This document shows, piece after piece, positions 1-5,439 of a DNA stretch of 7,241 nucleotides (positions are counted from its first letter, which is position 1; every line of letters starts with the position of its first letter). Below the pieces are notes generated by a model. The model had not been told where the DNA came from, did not search any database, and was given only the letters and a program-made list of their open reading frames with translations. The stretch is from Verrucomicrobiota bacterium (GTDB lineage Bacteria > Verrucomicrobiota > Verrucomicrobiia > Limisphaerales > UBA1100): positions 1 to 7,241 of the forward strand of contig JAPKEI010000136.1 in the NCBI GenBank assembly GCA_028872685.1, read 5' to 3'. Made by a program: the position numbers and the translations under genes.

Positions 1-117
1 GATCAAATTTCATATGTTCGTGGGGACATTTCAAAAGCCCCTTTTCCCGATGCCTATTTTGATGGCATCGGGAAAAGGGGCTTTTGAAATGTCCCCACGA
101 ACATATGAAATTTGATC
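1..117. repeat. Perfect 54-bp inverted repeat with 9-bp loop, probable fold-back artefact
   Basis: Positions 1-54 are the exact reverse complement of 64-117, and 55-63 (TATTTTGAT) form the loop. Both arms encode the same stretch of a methyltransferase: read rightward from 1, or leftward from 117, they give DQISYVRGDIS followed by KAPFPDA. Only the rightward reading continues through the loop as YFDGIG, which is what a class I methyltransferase should have after its FPD motif. The leftward reading gives IKIGIGKRGF and a stop. The natural gene therefore holds a small inverted repeat, GATGCC-TATTTTGAT-GGCATC, that could let a strand snap back and copy itself. I infer a chimera from amplification or assembly at a contig end. 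A genuine genomic inverted repeat is the alternative. Confidence 0.9.
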
Positions 118-408
118 AATCGTTTCGCGTTCTTGTTCGTAATTCAGATTCATGCCAAACAATTCACATCCCAAAAGTTGGCGCATTGTGGGGAGAAAAA
201 CGGATGTGGGTTCCTTATCTGCTCCAGCATCCAAGATCCGGGATGTGGGTTCAAATTGAGAGGCAAAGAGCAATGTAGCTTTGAGGTTATCCCAGTTTTT
301 TCTCGGATCCGGATGAATGGGAAGTCCAAGGCGTTTCGCTAAATCCAAGTGAGCCTTTAGCTCAGGTAAGGATTTCAATGTGGTATTGGTGTCGATCAAT
401 TCGATCAT
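31..408 (-). CDS. Class I SAM-dependent methyltransferase, N-terminal part, truncated by the inverted repeat
   Basis: This is the N-terminal half of a Rossmann-fold methyltransferase that would transfer a methyl group from S-adenosylmethionine to an unknown substrate. Residues 57-67 (RILDAGADKEP) fit motif I, the SAM-binding loop, although the usual GxGxG is altered to GADKE. GMNLN at 85-89 follows the expected second beta strand, and RGDIS then APFPD (104-114) fit the strand that leads to the PFPDxxFD motif. Residues 1-115 (positions 408-64) look genuine. The last ten residues and the TGA at 31-33 come from the reversed arm of the inverted repeat, so the true C-terminus is missing. The ATG at 408 has no clear ribosome binding site. 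Base composition looks more AT-rich than in the genes to the right. No substrate can be assigned. Confidence 0.8.
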   Translation of the reverse strand: MIELIDTNTTLKSLPELKAHLDLAKRLGLPIHPDPRKNWDNLKATLLFASQFEPTSRILDAGADKEPTSVFLPTMRQLLGCELFGMNLNYEQERETIDQISYVRGDISKAPFPDAIKIGIGKRGF

Positions 409-526
409 GCTAAAGAGGGGTGTTATTTAATCTTTCGCATCTGAACAATGCGGATGCCGCCGTATATTTGAAACACTACAAAACCAATTAATACTGCAAA
501 AGAACTGCACTCGTGGGACGATTGAG

Positions 527-1414
527 TCACTTCTTGACCTTGTGTTCGATTCTGCTCTTCAGGAACTCCAAGAGGCGCTTTGCGTTTTCGCCGCTGTAGA
601 AACTATTGCCTCCATGGCTTGCCCCTTCAATGATGTGGAGCTTTATCGGCAGACCGGCCTTCTTGTAAGCCGTGGCGATGGCTTGGGATTGATCCAGAAG
701 AACCGTCCGGTCTTTCGTTCCATGAAATACTAGTAGAGGCGGATCATCCTTGCTCACATGATAACAGGCTGAGGCCAGTTTTGCCGCTGCAACTTTTTCG
801 TGTGCTCCTCCACCGAGCAATTCATAAACTACAGAACCTTTTTCATTTGCCCGAGAGGGCTGAGTTTTACTTCTTAAAATGAAATCGGTCGGCCCATAAT
901 AATCAATCGCTCCCTGAACAGAAGAGGACCGATCCAGATTTCCGCCTACTTTTCCTTCCAACAGTTTGTGGCCCGACGTGGTCGCCATTAGGGCTGTCAG
1001 ATGCCCCCCGGCACTGGCTCCGGCCACAAAGATTCTTTGGGGGTTATAACCGTATTTTCCAGCATTGGCACGCAGCCATCGCACTGCTCCTTTGCAATCA
1101 TGTAGTTGGGCAGGAAACTTCGCTACACTGCTTAAGCGGTAGGAAATACTGGCCACAGTGTAGCCGTGCTGGGGCAACCATGTAATAAAACATTTCTCCT
1201 TGCTGCCCTTGTGCCAACCGCCACCGTGTATCCAGACAACCAGTCCTGAACCTTTCGGTTTATCTGGGAGATACAGGTCGAGCTTCAGGCTCTGACCCTG
1301 AACCACGGCAAATTCGACATCTTTAATCACCTTGCCTGCTGCGTTTGCATTGGGTGTTACGGCAAAGCAACATAGCAGGGTGAAGCAGATGCACTGGGTA
1401 AAGGAAGAAATCAT
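527..1414 (-). CDS. Secreted alpha/beta hydrolase, BD-FAE-like esterase/lipase
   Basis: The protein (295 residues) is predicted to hydrolyse ester bonds outside the cytoplasm. A signal peptide covers about residues 1-26, with a hydrophobic core (CFTLLCCFAV) and an ANAA cleavage region. The oxyanion-hole motif HGGGW is at 63-67, SYRL at 91-94, and the nucleophile elbow GASAGGH at 132-138 gives catalytic Ser134. HGTKDRTV at 231-238 gives Asp235, and GASHGG at 264-269 gives His267, so the triad is complete. HGGGW with GxSAGG is typical of the hormone-sensitive-lipase and feruloyl-esterase-like group, which in PVC bacteria often sits near polysaccharide-degradation genes. None are present here. 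The natural ester cannot be told from sequence; carbohydrate acetyl or feruloyl esters are guesses. The ATG at 1414 is preceded by AT-rich TTTTATATAAAT and lacks a Shine-Dalgarno site. The gene follows the AhpD-like gene by 94 bp. Confidence 0.9.
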   Translation of the reverse strand: MISSFTQCICFTLLCCFAVTPNANAAGKVIKDVEFAVVQGQSLKLDLYLPDKPKGSGLVVWIHGGGWHKGSKEKCFITWLPQHGYTVASISYRLSSVAKFPAQLHDCKGAVRWLRANAGKYGYNPQRIFVAGASAGGHLTALMATTSGHKLLEGKVGGNLDRSSSVQGAIDYYGPTDFILRSKTQPSRANEKGSVVYELLGGGAHEKVAAAKLASACYHVSKDDPPLLVFHGTKDRTVLLDQSQAIATAYKKAGLPIKLHIIEGASHGGNSFYSGENAKRLLEFLKSRIEHKVKK

Positions 1415-1508
1415 ATTTATATAAAAGTGTTCTAAGCCGTCTTTAATCTCCCGTCACATCCTTTCAAACGCCAATGTCCAATCGACACTCCGTGGAGAGA
1501 GCAGCTCC

Positions 1509-1793
1509 CTAAGCGCACTCTGGCCCATCGCAGCTCAGGCCTTCCAGCCCCTGCAGTACGGTGCGCACAGCCACGCCGGCGTTGACAGCCGCGACAAGGT
1601 CTGTAAGGCCACTGAGTGTTTCCTGCGAAACGCCGGAGTCGAGTGCCTTCTTGGTGCGTCCGCCGGTACAGTAGGTGCAACCGCGCGTGATGGTAACAGC
1701 CAGTCCGATAAGATGTTTCTCGCGATCGGTGAGGTGCTCGGTGGCGTTTGCCTTTTCGAGGGCTTGGATTACGTGCAGTTCCTGCGGGTCCAT
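1509..1793 (-). CDS. AhpD/carboxymuconolactone decarboxylase-like small protein with CxxC motif
   Basis: This 94-residue, probably cytoplasmic protein matches the core helical hairpin of the AhpD/CMD family. LTDREKHLIGLAVTITRGC (21-39) is the usual helix leading into the cysteine motif, CTYC at 39-42 is the redox CxxC, and KKALDSGVSQETL (48-60) is the typical following helix and turn. Known relatives include alkylhydroperoxidases, where the CxxC pair reduces peroxides or acts as a disulfide reductase, and gamma-carboxymuconolactone decarboxylases. The family's usual histidine four residues after the second cysteine is Arg46 here, so classical AhpD chemistry is uncertain. A second pair, C88 and C93, lies at the C-terminus. 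I chose the ATG at 1793 because AGGG lies 8 nt upstream. A TTG at 1829 would add 12 residues but lacks a ribosome binding site. Confidence 0.8.
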   Translation of the reverse strand: MDPQELHVIQALEKANATEHLTDREKHLIGLAVTITRGCTYCTGGRTKKALDSGVSQETLSGLTDLVAAVNAGVAVRTVLQGLEGLSCDGPECA

Positions 1794-1925
1794 GCCCCGC
1801 ACCCTACGACAGATAGCACTCCACTTCAAGGACTACCAAAGAGTACCGCCACCCATCCCCGTTTGGATATCACTAAGAGCGGCGCCGCCCGCGGGGGCAA
1901 GGCTTGGAGCAGGTTGCTCTTCAGC

Positions 1926-2738
1926 TCAAAAACCAACTTTAGGATTGTCTTTCGGCCGCTTGAGAAGCTCTCGGATTGGTCTTGGCGCCTGTTTACCCTT
2001 GGTCGGATTGGCTGGTTTCACCTGCGCGTGAGATAGCATCCATTCGTAAACCTTTTCATTCGAGTAAGTTCTGGTCCACGAATTATGGTTTACTCCGGGG
2101 TAGATTGTCAGCTTGGCATTCTGACCATTCGCTTTATGGATCGCGTCGATCATCGCCTGACTGCGTGTTGGCGGCACAACTCGATCCGCCCCTCCATGGA
2201 AAGCCCAGATGGGTATGCCAATTATCTTTTTAGCAGTAGCAGGATCGCCGCCACCGCAGATCGGGACTGCAGCGGCAAATAGTTTGGGGTACTTCGCAAT
2301 CATCGCCCATGTGCCGTAACCTCCCATACTCAGCCCGGTGCAGTACATCCGCGAACGATCAATTTTATGCGTAGTGGCAACATGTGTGACCAATGAATGC
2401 AATTGGGCTACATCCCATCGTTTATTTTTCGGGCATTGAGGAGAAATGACAACAAACGGAAAGTCTACCTTCTCGCTGACTCGTTTGGGTGGCCCCCATT
2501 TCTTGACCTGATTCAGGTTATCACCGCGTTCTCCCGCTCCATGCAGGAATAACATAAGAGGCAACGACTTCTTCTTGTCATATGATTTAGGCAGAAAGAT
2601 CCAATAGTGAACCGACGCCTCTTTGGTGCCGATCTTAACTTTCAGTTCCTGTGCTGTCTGGGTGCCGGGCTTTATATCTGCACCAACCACGGGCAGACAG
2701 AAACATAAAGCCAATAAAGCTATGAAGGTGATTTTCAT
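1926..2738 (-). CDS. Secreted alpha/beta hydrolase, prolyl oligopeptidase/PHB-depolymerase-like
   Basis: The protein (270 residues) should be exported and act as a serine esterase or peptidase. The signal peptide is residues 1-20 (hydrophobic IALLALCFCLPVV, cleavage after VGA). HGAGERGDN (66-74) provides the oxyanion region, GLSMGGYGTW (135-144) the nucleophile Ser137, HGGADRVVP (181-189) the acid Asp185, and NHNSW (217-221) the base His218. HGAGERG with GLSMGGYGTW is characteristic of the COG4099-type predicted peptidases and the carboxylesterases that often follow carbohydrate-binding modules in PVC genomes. This copy is the catalytic domain alone. A basic, proline-rich tail of about 30 residues follows (from about 240). 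It is not a close copy of the neighbouring esterase, since the motifs around the active site differ. The ATG at 2738 is preceded by a GA-rich leader with AGGG about 12 nt away. Substrate unknown. Confidence 0.9.
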   Translation of the reverse strand: MKITFIALLALCFCLPVVGADIKPGTQTAQELKVKIGTKEASVHYWIFLPKSYDKKKSLPLMLFLHGAGERGDNLNQVKKWGPPKRVSEKVDFPFVVISPQCPKNKRWDVAQLHSLVTHVATTHKIDRSRMYCTGLSMGGYGTWAMIAKYPKLFAAAVPICGGGDPATAKKIIGIPIWAFHGGADRVVPPTRSQAMIDAIHKANGQNAKLTIYPGVNHNSWTRTYSNEKVYEWMLSHAQVKPANPTKGKQAPRPIRELLKRPKDNPKVGF

Positions 2739-2766
2739 TTCTCAGAACCCTACCCTCTCGGCGACA

Positions 2767-2860
2767 GGCGGGCAAACGTGAAGTACGGCAGATTCCTGCA
2801 AACCCTTCACCTTGCCTGTGAACCCAAATGCACATGCCGGGAAAGTGAAGTGGACGGCAG
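2767..2860. repeat. Cluster of three related ~25-bp repeats between two genes
   Basis: Two direct copies lie at 2767-2791 and 2836-2860. They share GGG, AAA, GTGAAGT and ACGGCAG in order and differ by one substitution and small indels. A third, more divergent copy lies between them on the opposite strand, with CTTCAC at 2805-2810 and TTGCC at 2812-2816. The first and inverted copies can pair (GGCAA and GTGAAG with CTTCAC and TTGCC) into an imperfect hairpin. The cluster almost fills the 125 bp between the stop of the phospholipase-like gene and the start of the secreted hydrolase. It could be a dispersed extragenic repeat or a leader structure of the hydrolase gene. Confidence 0.6.
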
Positions 2861-2863
2861 GTT

Positions 2864-3919
2864 TTATTTCTTTTTCCAGCGTCGAGTAAGTGTAGGCCAA
2901 GCAGGGCGGGTGAGATTGGGTTGCTTATCCAATTCGTTAGTGAGTTGACCTACCTCCGCAAACAGGTCGGCAATGGCCTCGGCGATTTGCCAGAGGGCAT
3001 GGCGGAAATTAGCCTTATCCGCCAGCACCACCATTTCCGGGTATGTCAATCCCTTGGCGCGTTGGCTGAGGACGGGATCGCACTGCGGACCATCGGGTGT
3101 GGGACGCAGTTCGAGTTGCTTGAGAATGCGGCTGTTGCGAATGCGCTGATAACGGCGGTTCACGGCCATCACTTCGAGTAGCAGTGCCTCGTGGCGTGGG
3201 GCCCAGCCAATAGGATGCATTTTGCCCAGCGCGCCTCGCGTGGCACCCACACGCATGTAGTGCATTTGCAGTGGCTCAATGGGGCACTCCACCACGTCAC
3301 GCAGTAACGCGGGCCAATCAAGTTTCAGTTCCTTGATGCCAATCTCGTGAAAGCTCACAAGGTCCTGAATAGGCCGGTTAGCCGGGGTGTATTTTCCATC
3401 AAGCATATGTAAATCCATGCCGGGAGCTATAGACTTGATGAGGCCATCACCCACAACATGCGTCATCCACCCCAACGCGTAGGCCAGTTGTCGCTCACCC
3501 GGGCCATGCAACGCACGGGCATCCCGCAGCACGGAGGCAAAGTACGCGGGCAGCTTTGTCCAAGGAATTGCCAGAGGCCCGTCTTTGTCCGCCCAACCAA
3601 AGGCGACGTGTGCGCGTCCATAAAACAGATTGTGAATGTCGAGCGGCGTGTAAGCTACCTTACCCAGTTCCAACTTCCACGGATTCACGGCGCCGCCGGT
3701 GAGCGGGCTGCGCGTCACGCGTTCCGCGCCGTAACCCACTAGCGCACCAGTGTCCACGCAGGTAACAGCCGGCACCGTGCCCACATCTGCCCCGAGATAC
3801 GCGCCGCAGAGATAGCTGGGCAAATGCCGTCCCATCACCCGCGCCAGTGGTAAACCCCGCGCCGTCGCCGCGCGGGCACCCAGCAATGCATACAAGGTAT
3901 GGCCAATGATGCCGCTCAC
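2864..3919 (-). CDS. Zinc-dependent phospholipase C-like protein, cytoplasmic, function unproven
   Basis: The protein (351 residues) has no signal peptide. Its N-terminal two-thirds resembles the all-helical zinc-dependent phospholipase C / S1-P1 nuclease fold, whose members bind three zinc ions and cleave phosphoesters. Candidate ligands occur in the family's order: His7 near the N-terminus (GIIGH), Asp45 in GAYLGADVG, His96 or His104, the HxxxD pair His154/Asp158 in LGWMTHVVGD, His171, and His191 with Glu192 in SFHEIG. The HxxxD pair is the strongest sign. The final HxxxE spacing is not seen, so the site may be divergent or inactive. The C-terminus (from about 270) matches nothing I recognise and ends in basic RRWKKK. 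The start is GTG at 3919 without a clear ribosome binding site, and no upstream in-frame ATG is available, so the N-terminus is moderately sure. Homologues are usually annotated hypothetical. Confidence 0.65.
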   Translation of the reverse strand: MSGIIGHTLYALLGARAATARGLPLARVMGRHLPSYLCGAYLGADVGTVPAVTCVDTGALVGYGAERVTRSPLTGGAVNPWKLELGKVAYTPLDIHNLFYGRAHVAFGWADKDGPLAIPWTKLPAYFASVLRDARALHGPGERQLAYALGWMTHVVGDGLIKSIAPGMDLHMLDGKYTPANRPIQDLVSFHEIGIKELKLDWPALLRDVVECPIEPLQMHYMRVGATRGALGKMHPIGWAPRHEALLLEVMAVNRRYQRIRNSRILKQLELRPTPDGPQCDPVLSQRAKGLTYPEMVVLADKANFRHALWQIAEAIADLFAEVGQLTNELDKQPNLTRPAWPTLTRRWKKK

Positions 3920-3953
3920 CAGGTCATTGTGCGGAAAACAAACCAGGAGACAA

Positions 3954-3969
3954 GTCCTGTTACCAGGAC
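3954..3969. promoter_or_regulatory. Small hairpin upstream of the phospholipase-like gene
   Basis: GTCCTG (3954-3959) and CAGGAC (3964-3969) form a perfect 6-bp stem with loop TTAC. It lies 35 bp upstream of the GTG start at 3919, within the presumed 5' leader. It could be an operator or a leader hairpin. No T-run follows on either strand, so it is unlikely to be a terminator. Confidence 0.3.
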
Positions 3970-4056
3970 CACCAACGAAGCTGCCGCTTGCGACAGTAAT
4001 TCACACACCCAACAACTTCACTCTTCGGAAATCTGATACATTGGAAGATCACAATA

Positions 4057-4084
4057 ATCATAAATTTAATATTGGATATGGCCA
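4057..4084 (-). promoter_or_regulatory. Possible sigma70 promoter for the phospholipase-like gene
   Basis: Reading leftward, TGGCCA (4084-4079, four of six matches to TTGACA) is followed after 16 bp of AT-rich sequence by TATGAT (4062-4057, five of six matches to TATAAT). Transcription would begin near 4050, leaving a leader of about 130 nt that contains the hairpin at 3954-3969. The AT-rich stretch is otherwise empty of genes. Confidence 0.35.
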
Positions 4085-4126
4085 GGCGATTAGTGGATCA
4101 GAAGCCTTTGGTTTTCAGCAGGAAAA

Positions 4127-4519
4127 GCACCTTGGAAGGGCTGTAAGCCGAATTTTGTCTGCGCGGGTTGCCCCGCGGAGAGGATCATTTATCTGTTGCG
4201 GCCTTACCCGGGGCTTGAACCGTTTCCGATTCGGGGGCGGACCGCCCCGTGCCCTCTATTTGGCCTTGCACCCGATGGGGTTTGCCGTGCCGCCTCGCTT
4301 GCGCTCGGCGCGGTGGGCTTTTACCCCGCCTTTTCACCCTTACCCCGGCCGGAGCCGTGGCGGTTTATTTTCTGTGGCACTTTCCGTCAACCCACCCTCG
4401 CGAGTGAGCTGCCCGAGTGTATCCCCGGCGGAACCGGGGTTACGCGGCATCGTGTCCTGCGGTGTTCGGACTTTCCTCTCCCAATAAATTGGAAGCGATC
4501 CTCCGCCCTTCCAAGGTGC
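4127..4519 (-). ncRNA. rnpB: RNase P RNA, bacterial class A
   Basis: This is the catalytic RNA of RNase P, which with the RnpA protein removes 5' leaders from precursor tRNAs. Conserved blocks occur in the right order on the minus strand: GAGGAAAGTCCG (4478-4467), ACAGAAAATAAACCGCC (4375-4359), GGTAAGGGTGAAAAGG (4344-4329), GCAAGGCCAAATAG (4269-4256), AGATAAATGA (4194-4185), and AGACAAAATTCGGCTTAC (4160-4143). Helix P1 is a perfect 15-bp pairing of 4519-4505 with 4141-4127 and sets both ends, giving about 393 nt. P2 is GAGGATC (4503-4497) with GATCCTC (4186-4180). A GCGGG-GCAA-CCCGC hairpin near 4164-4177 sits where helix P19 occurs. P18 appears absent: only about ten bases lie between the CCCGGGTA block and AGATAAATGA. 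A TTTT run follows P1, so the P1 strand may help termination. The reading frames crossing this interval are not genes. Confidence 0.97.
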
Positions 4520-4523
4520 GAAA

Positions 4524-4552
4524 AGGATAAGCGATGAAGACGGAAATTTGAA
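4524..4552 (-). promoter_or_regulatory. Possible rnpB promoter
   Basis: Reading leftward, TTCAAA (4552-4547, four of six matches to the -35 consensus) lies 17 bp from TATCCT (4529-4524, four of six matches to the -10 consensus). The -10 ends 4 bp before the P1 helix of rnpB, slightly close for the exact start given. The element sits in the 54-bp gap after the zinc-ribbon gene's stop. Alternatively rnpB may be processed from read-through of that gene. Confidence 0.4.
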
Positions 4553-4573
4553 GGATGAATTATTGACCCCGCG

Positions 4574-5305
4574 CTACGCCCCGGCAGACTCAAGGTTCAT
4601 ATCGCGCGTATAGTAAATGATGCAGCTGCAGTTGGGACAATAGTTGACTTCCTGGCTGCTCTTGAGGTTGGCGACATCAGAGGTGGGAAGCTTCATATGG
4701 CAGCCGCCGCACGCGCCGTGCTCCACGTCGACCACGATGTTGGCACGGCCTTTTTTTAGCAACCGATCGTAGCGGGCAAGCGTGTCCTCATCAATTTGCG
4801 CGGCAGTCTCGGCGCGGAGGATTTCGGTCTCGCCAATTTGTTTTTGCAGATTGGTCTCACGCTCGTCGATTTCCGACAATGCGGTCGCCTTGTCATGGTT
4901 AGCGGCATCAAGATCGGCTCTGGTTTGCTTTAGCGTTTCAGTTTGAGCGTCCATTTCCTCGAGCACCATCAGCTCGTCGGTTTCGAAATTGGAAATATTT
5001 TTTTTGCAATCTTCAATCTGCTTCACGAACGCACGGTATTGGGTATTGTCCTTCGTCTCCAGTTGTTGCTTGGAATAAGTGATGATCTTTGTCTGCTCGC
5101 CGGCGGCGTCCACCTCAAGGGCGTTTTTCTTGACCTCCAACTCCTTACCCGCCTGCTCAGCACTGGCCTGCGCGGCCTCGGCGGAGGCGGAGCGTTCATT
5201 GACTGAAACGCGCTCAATCTCCAGCCCATCAATCTCTGCACGGCCCTGGACGATGGTGCGGTCGCGGTCTTGCAGCACCAAAAGTGTTTCAATAATCTCC
5301 AGCAT
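4574..5305 (-). CDS. Coiled-coil C4-type zinc-ribbon protein (zf-RING_7/CT398/HP0958-like)
   Basis: The 243-residue cytoplasmic protein has two parts. Residues about 10-185 are a long, charged, Glu/Lys/Gln-rich helical hairpin forming a coiled coil, with a central KDNTQYRAFVKQIE segment (85-98) of the kind conserved in this family. Residues 195-233 are a zinc ribbon with four cysteines, CGGC at 199-202 and CPNC at 223-226. Studied relatives are Helicobacter pylori HP0958 (FlgZ), which binds flagellin mRNA and stabilises sigma54, and Chlamydia CT398, which binds sigma54 and type III secretion components. The role here is unknown, but nucleic-acid or sigma-factor binding is a fair inference. 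The ATG at 5305 matches the usual family start MLEII; a TTG 19 codons upstream would overlap the promoter and is rejected. The gene precedes rnpB on the same strand and diverges from guaA. Confidence 0.9.
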   Translation of the reverse strand: MLEIIETLLVLQDRDRTIVQGRAEIDGLEIERVSVNERSASAEAAQASAEQAGKELEVKKNALEVDAAGEQTKIITYSKQQLETKDNTQYRAFVKQIEDCKKNISNFETDELMVLEEMDAQTETLKQTRADLDAANHDKATALSEIDERETNLQKQIGETEILRAETAAQIDEDTLARYDRLLKKGRANIVVDVEHGACGGCHMKLPTSDVANLKSSQEVNYCPNCSCIIYYTRDMNLESAGA

Positions 5306-5333
5306 ATTTGATTCTTTTCGTAAAAGGTCGCCC

Positions 5334-5362
5334 AATCTAGGGCCCGCGCGGGGGTGTGTCAA
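5334..5362 (-). promoter_or_regulatory. Sigma70-type promoter of the zinc-ribbon gene
   Basis: Reading leftward, a perfect TTGACA (5362-5357) is followed after exactly 17 bp by TAGATT (5339-5334, four of six matches to TATAAT). Transcription would start near 5327, about 22 nt before the ATG at 5305, a normal leader. The spacer is very GC-rich and contains the 10-bp palindrome CCCGCGCGGG (5343-5352), which could be an operator. This is the best promoter in the window. Confidence 0.6.
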
Positions 5363-5376
5363 CGGCCATCAACAGC

Positions 5377-5396
5377 AAAAAGTGGGGACATTTTTG
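5377..5396. repeat. Short AGTGGGGACATTTTT element upstream of guaA
   Basis: An A-run, GTGGGGACATTT (5382-5393) and a T-run make an approximate mirror of A and T tracts around GGGGAC. The exact 12-mer also occurs at 20-31 and, inverted, at 87-98 inside the methyltransferase. Similar GGGGACA-type sequences mark dispersed repeats in several bacterial genomes, but with these copies alone a family cannot be shown. It lies in the 134-bp gap shared by guaA and the divergent zinc-ribbon gene. Confidence 0.3.
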
Positions 5397-5439
5397 GCTG
5401 GTCTTCGCGAATGGAAACGGCAGTGTGTCCGCTTTTCCG

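Noticed and set aside
1879..1919. GC-rich palindromes GCGGCGCCGC and CCCGCGGG, and a GAGCA-GGT-TGCTC hairpin after the second hydrolase
   Set aside because: Considered as a terminator, but the stems are short and no T-run follows on the minus strand.
2635..2835. Minus-strand frame of 66 residues over the hydrolase start and upstream repeats
   Set aside because: It consists of the repeat cluster and an out-of-frame reading of the signal peptide region, with no ribosome binding site or recognisable domain.
3920..4126. Search for a tRNA, tmRNA or other small RNA gene between rnpB and the phospholipase-like gene
   Set aside because: No cloverleaf, CCA end or known RNA motif was seen. Only an AT-rich possible promoter and a 6-bp hairpin are present.
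3906..4537. Open reading frames on the plus strand across 3906-4487 and 4196-4537, and one on the minus strand at 4387-4593
   Set aside because: They overlap the RNase P RNA, whose conserved blocks and P1 pairing explain the sequence. Their translations are Pro/Arg-rich with no domain pattern.
5356..5439. An extra 28 residues at the N-terminus of GuaA from a GTG at 5356
   Set aside because: The extension reads through the opposite-strand promoter and the GTGGGGACATTT element and has no family counterpart. The family start is the ATG at 5440.
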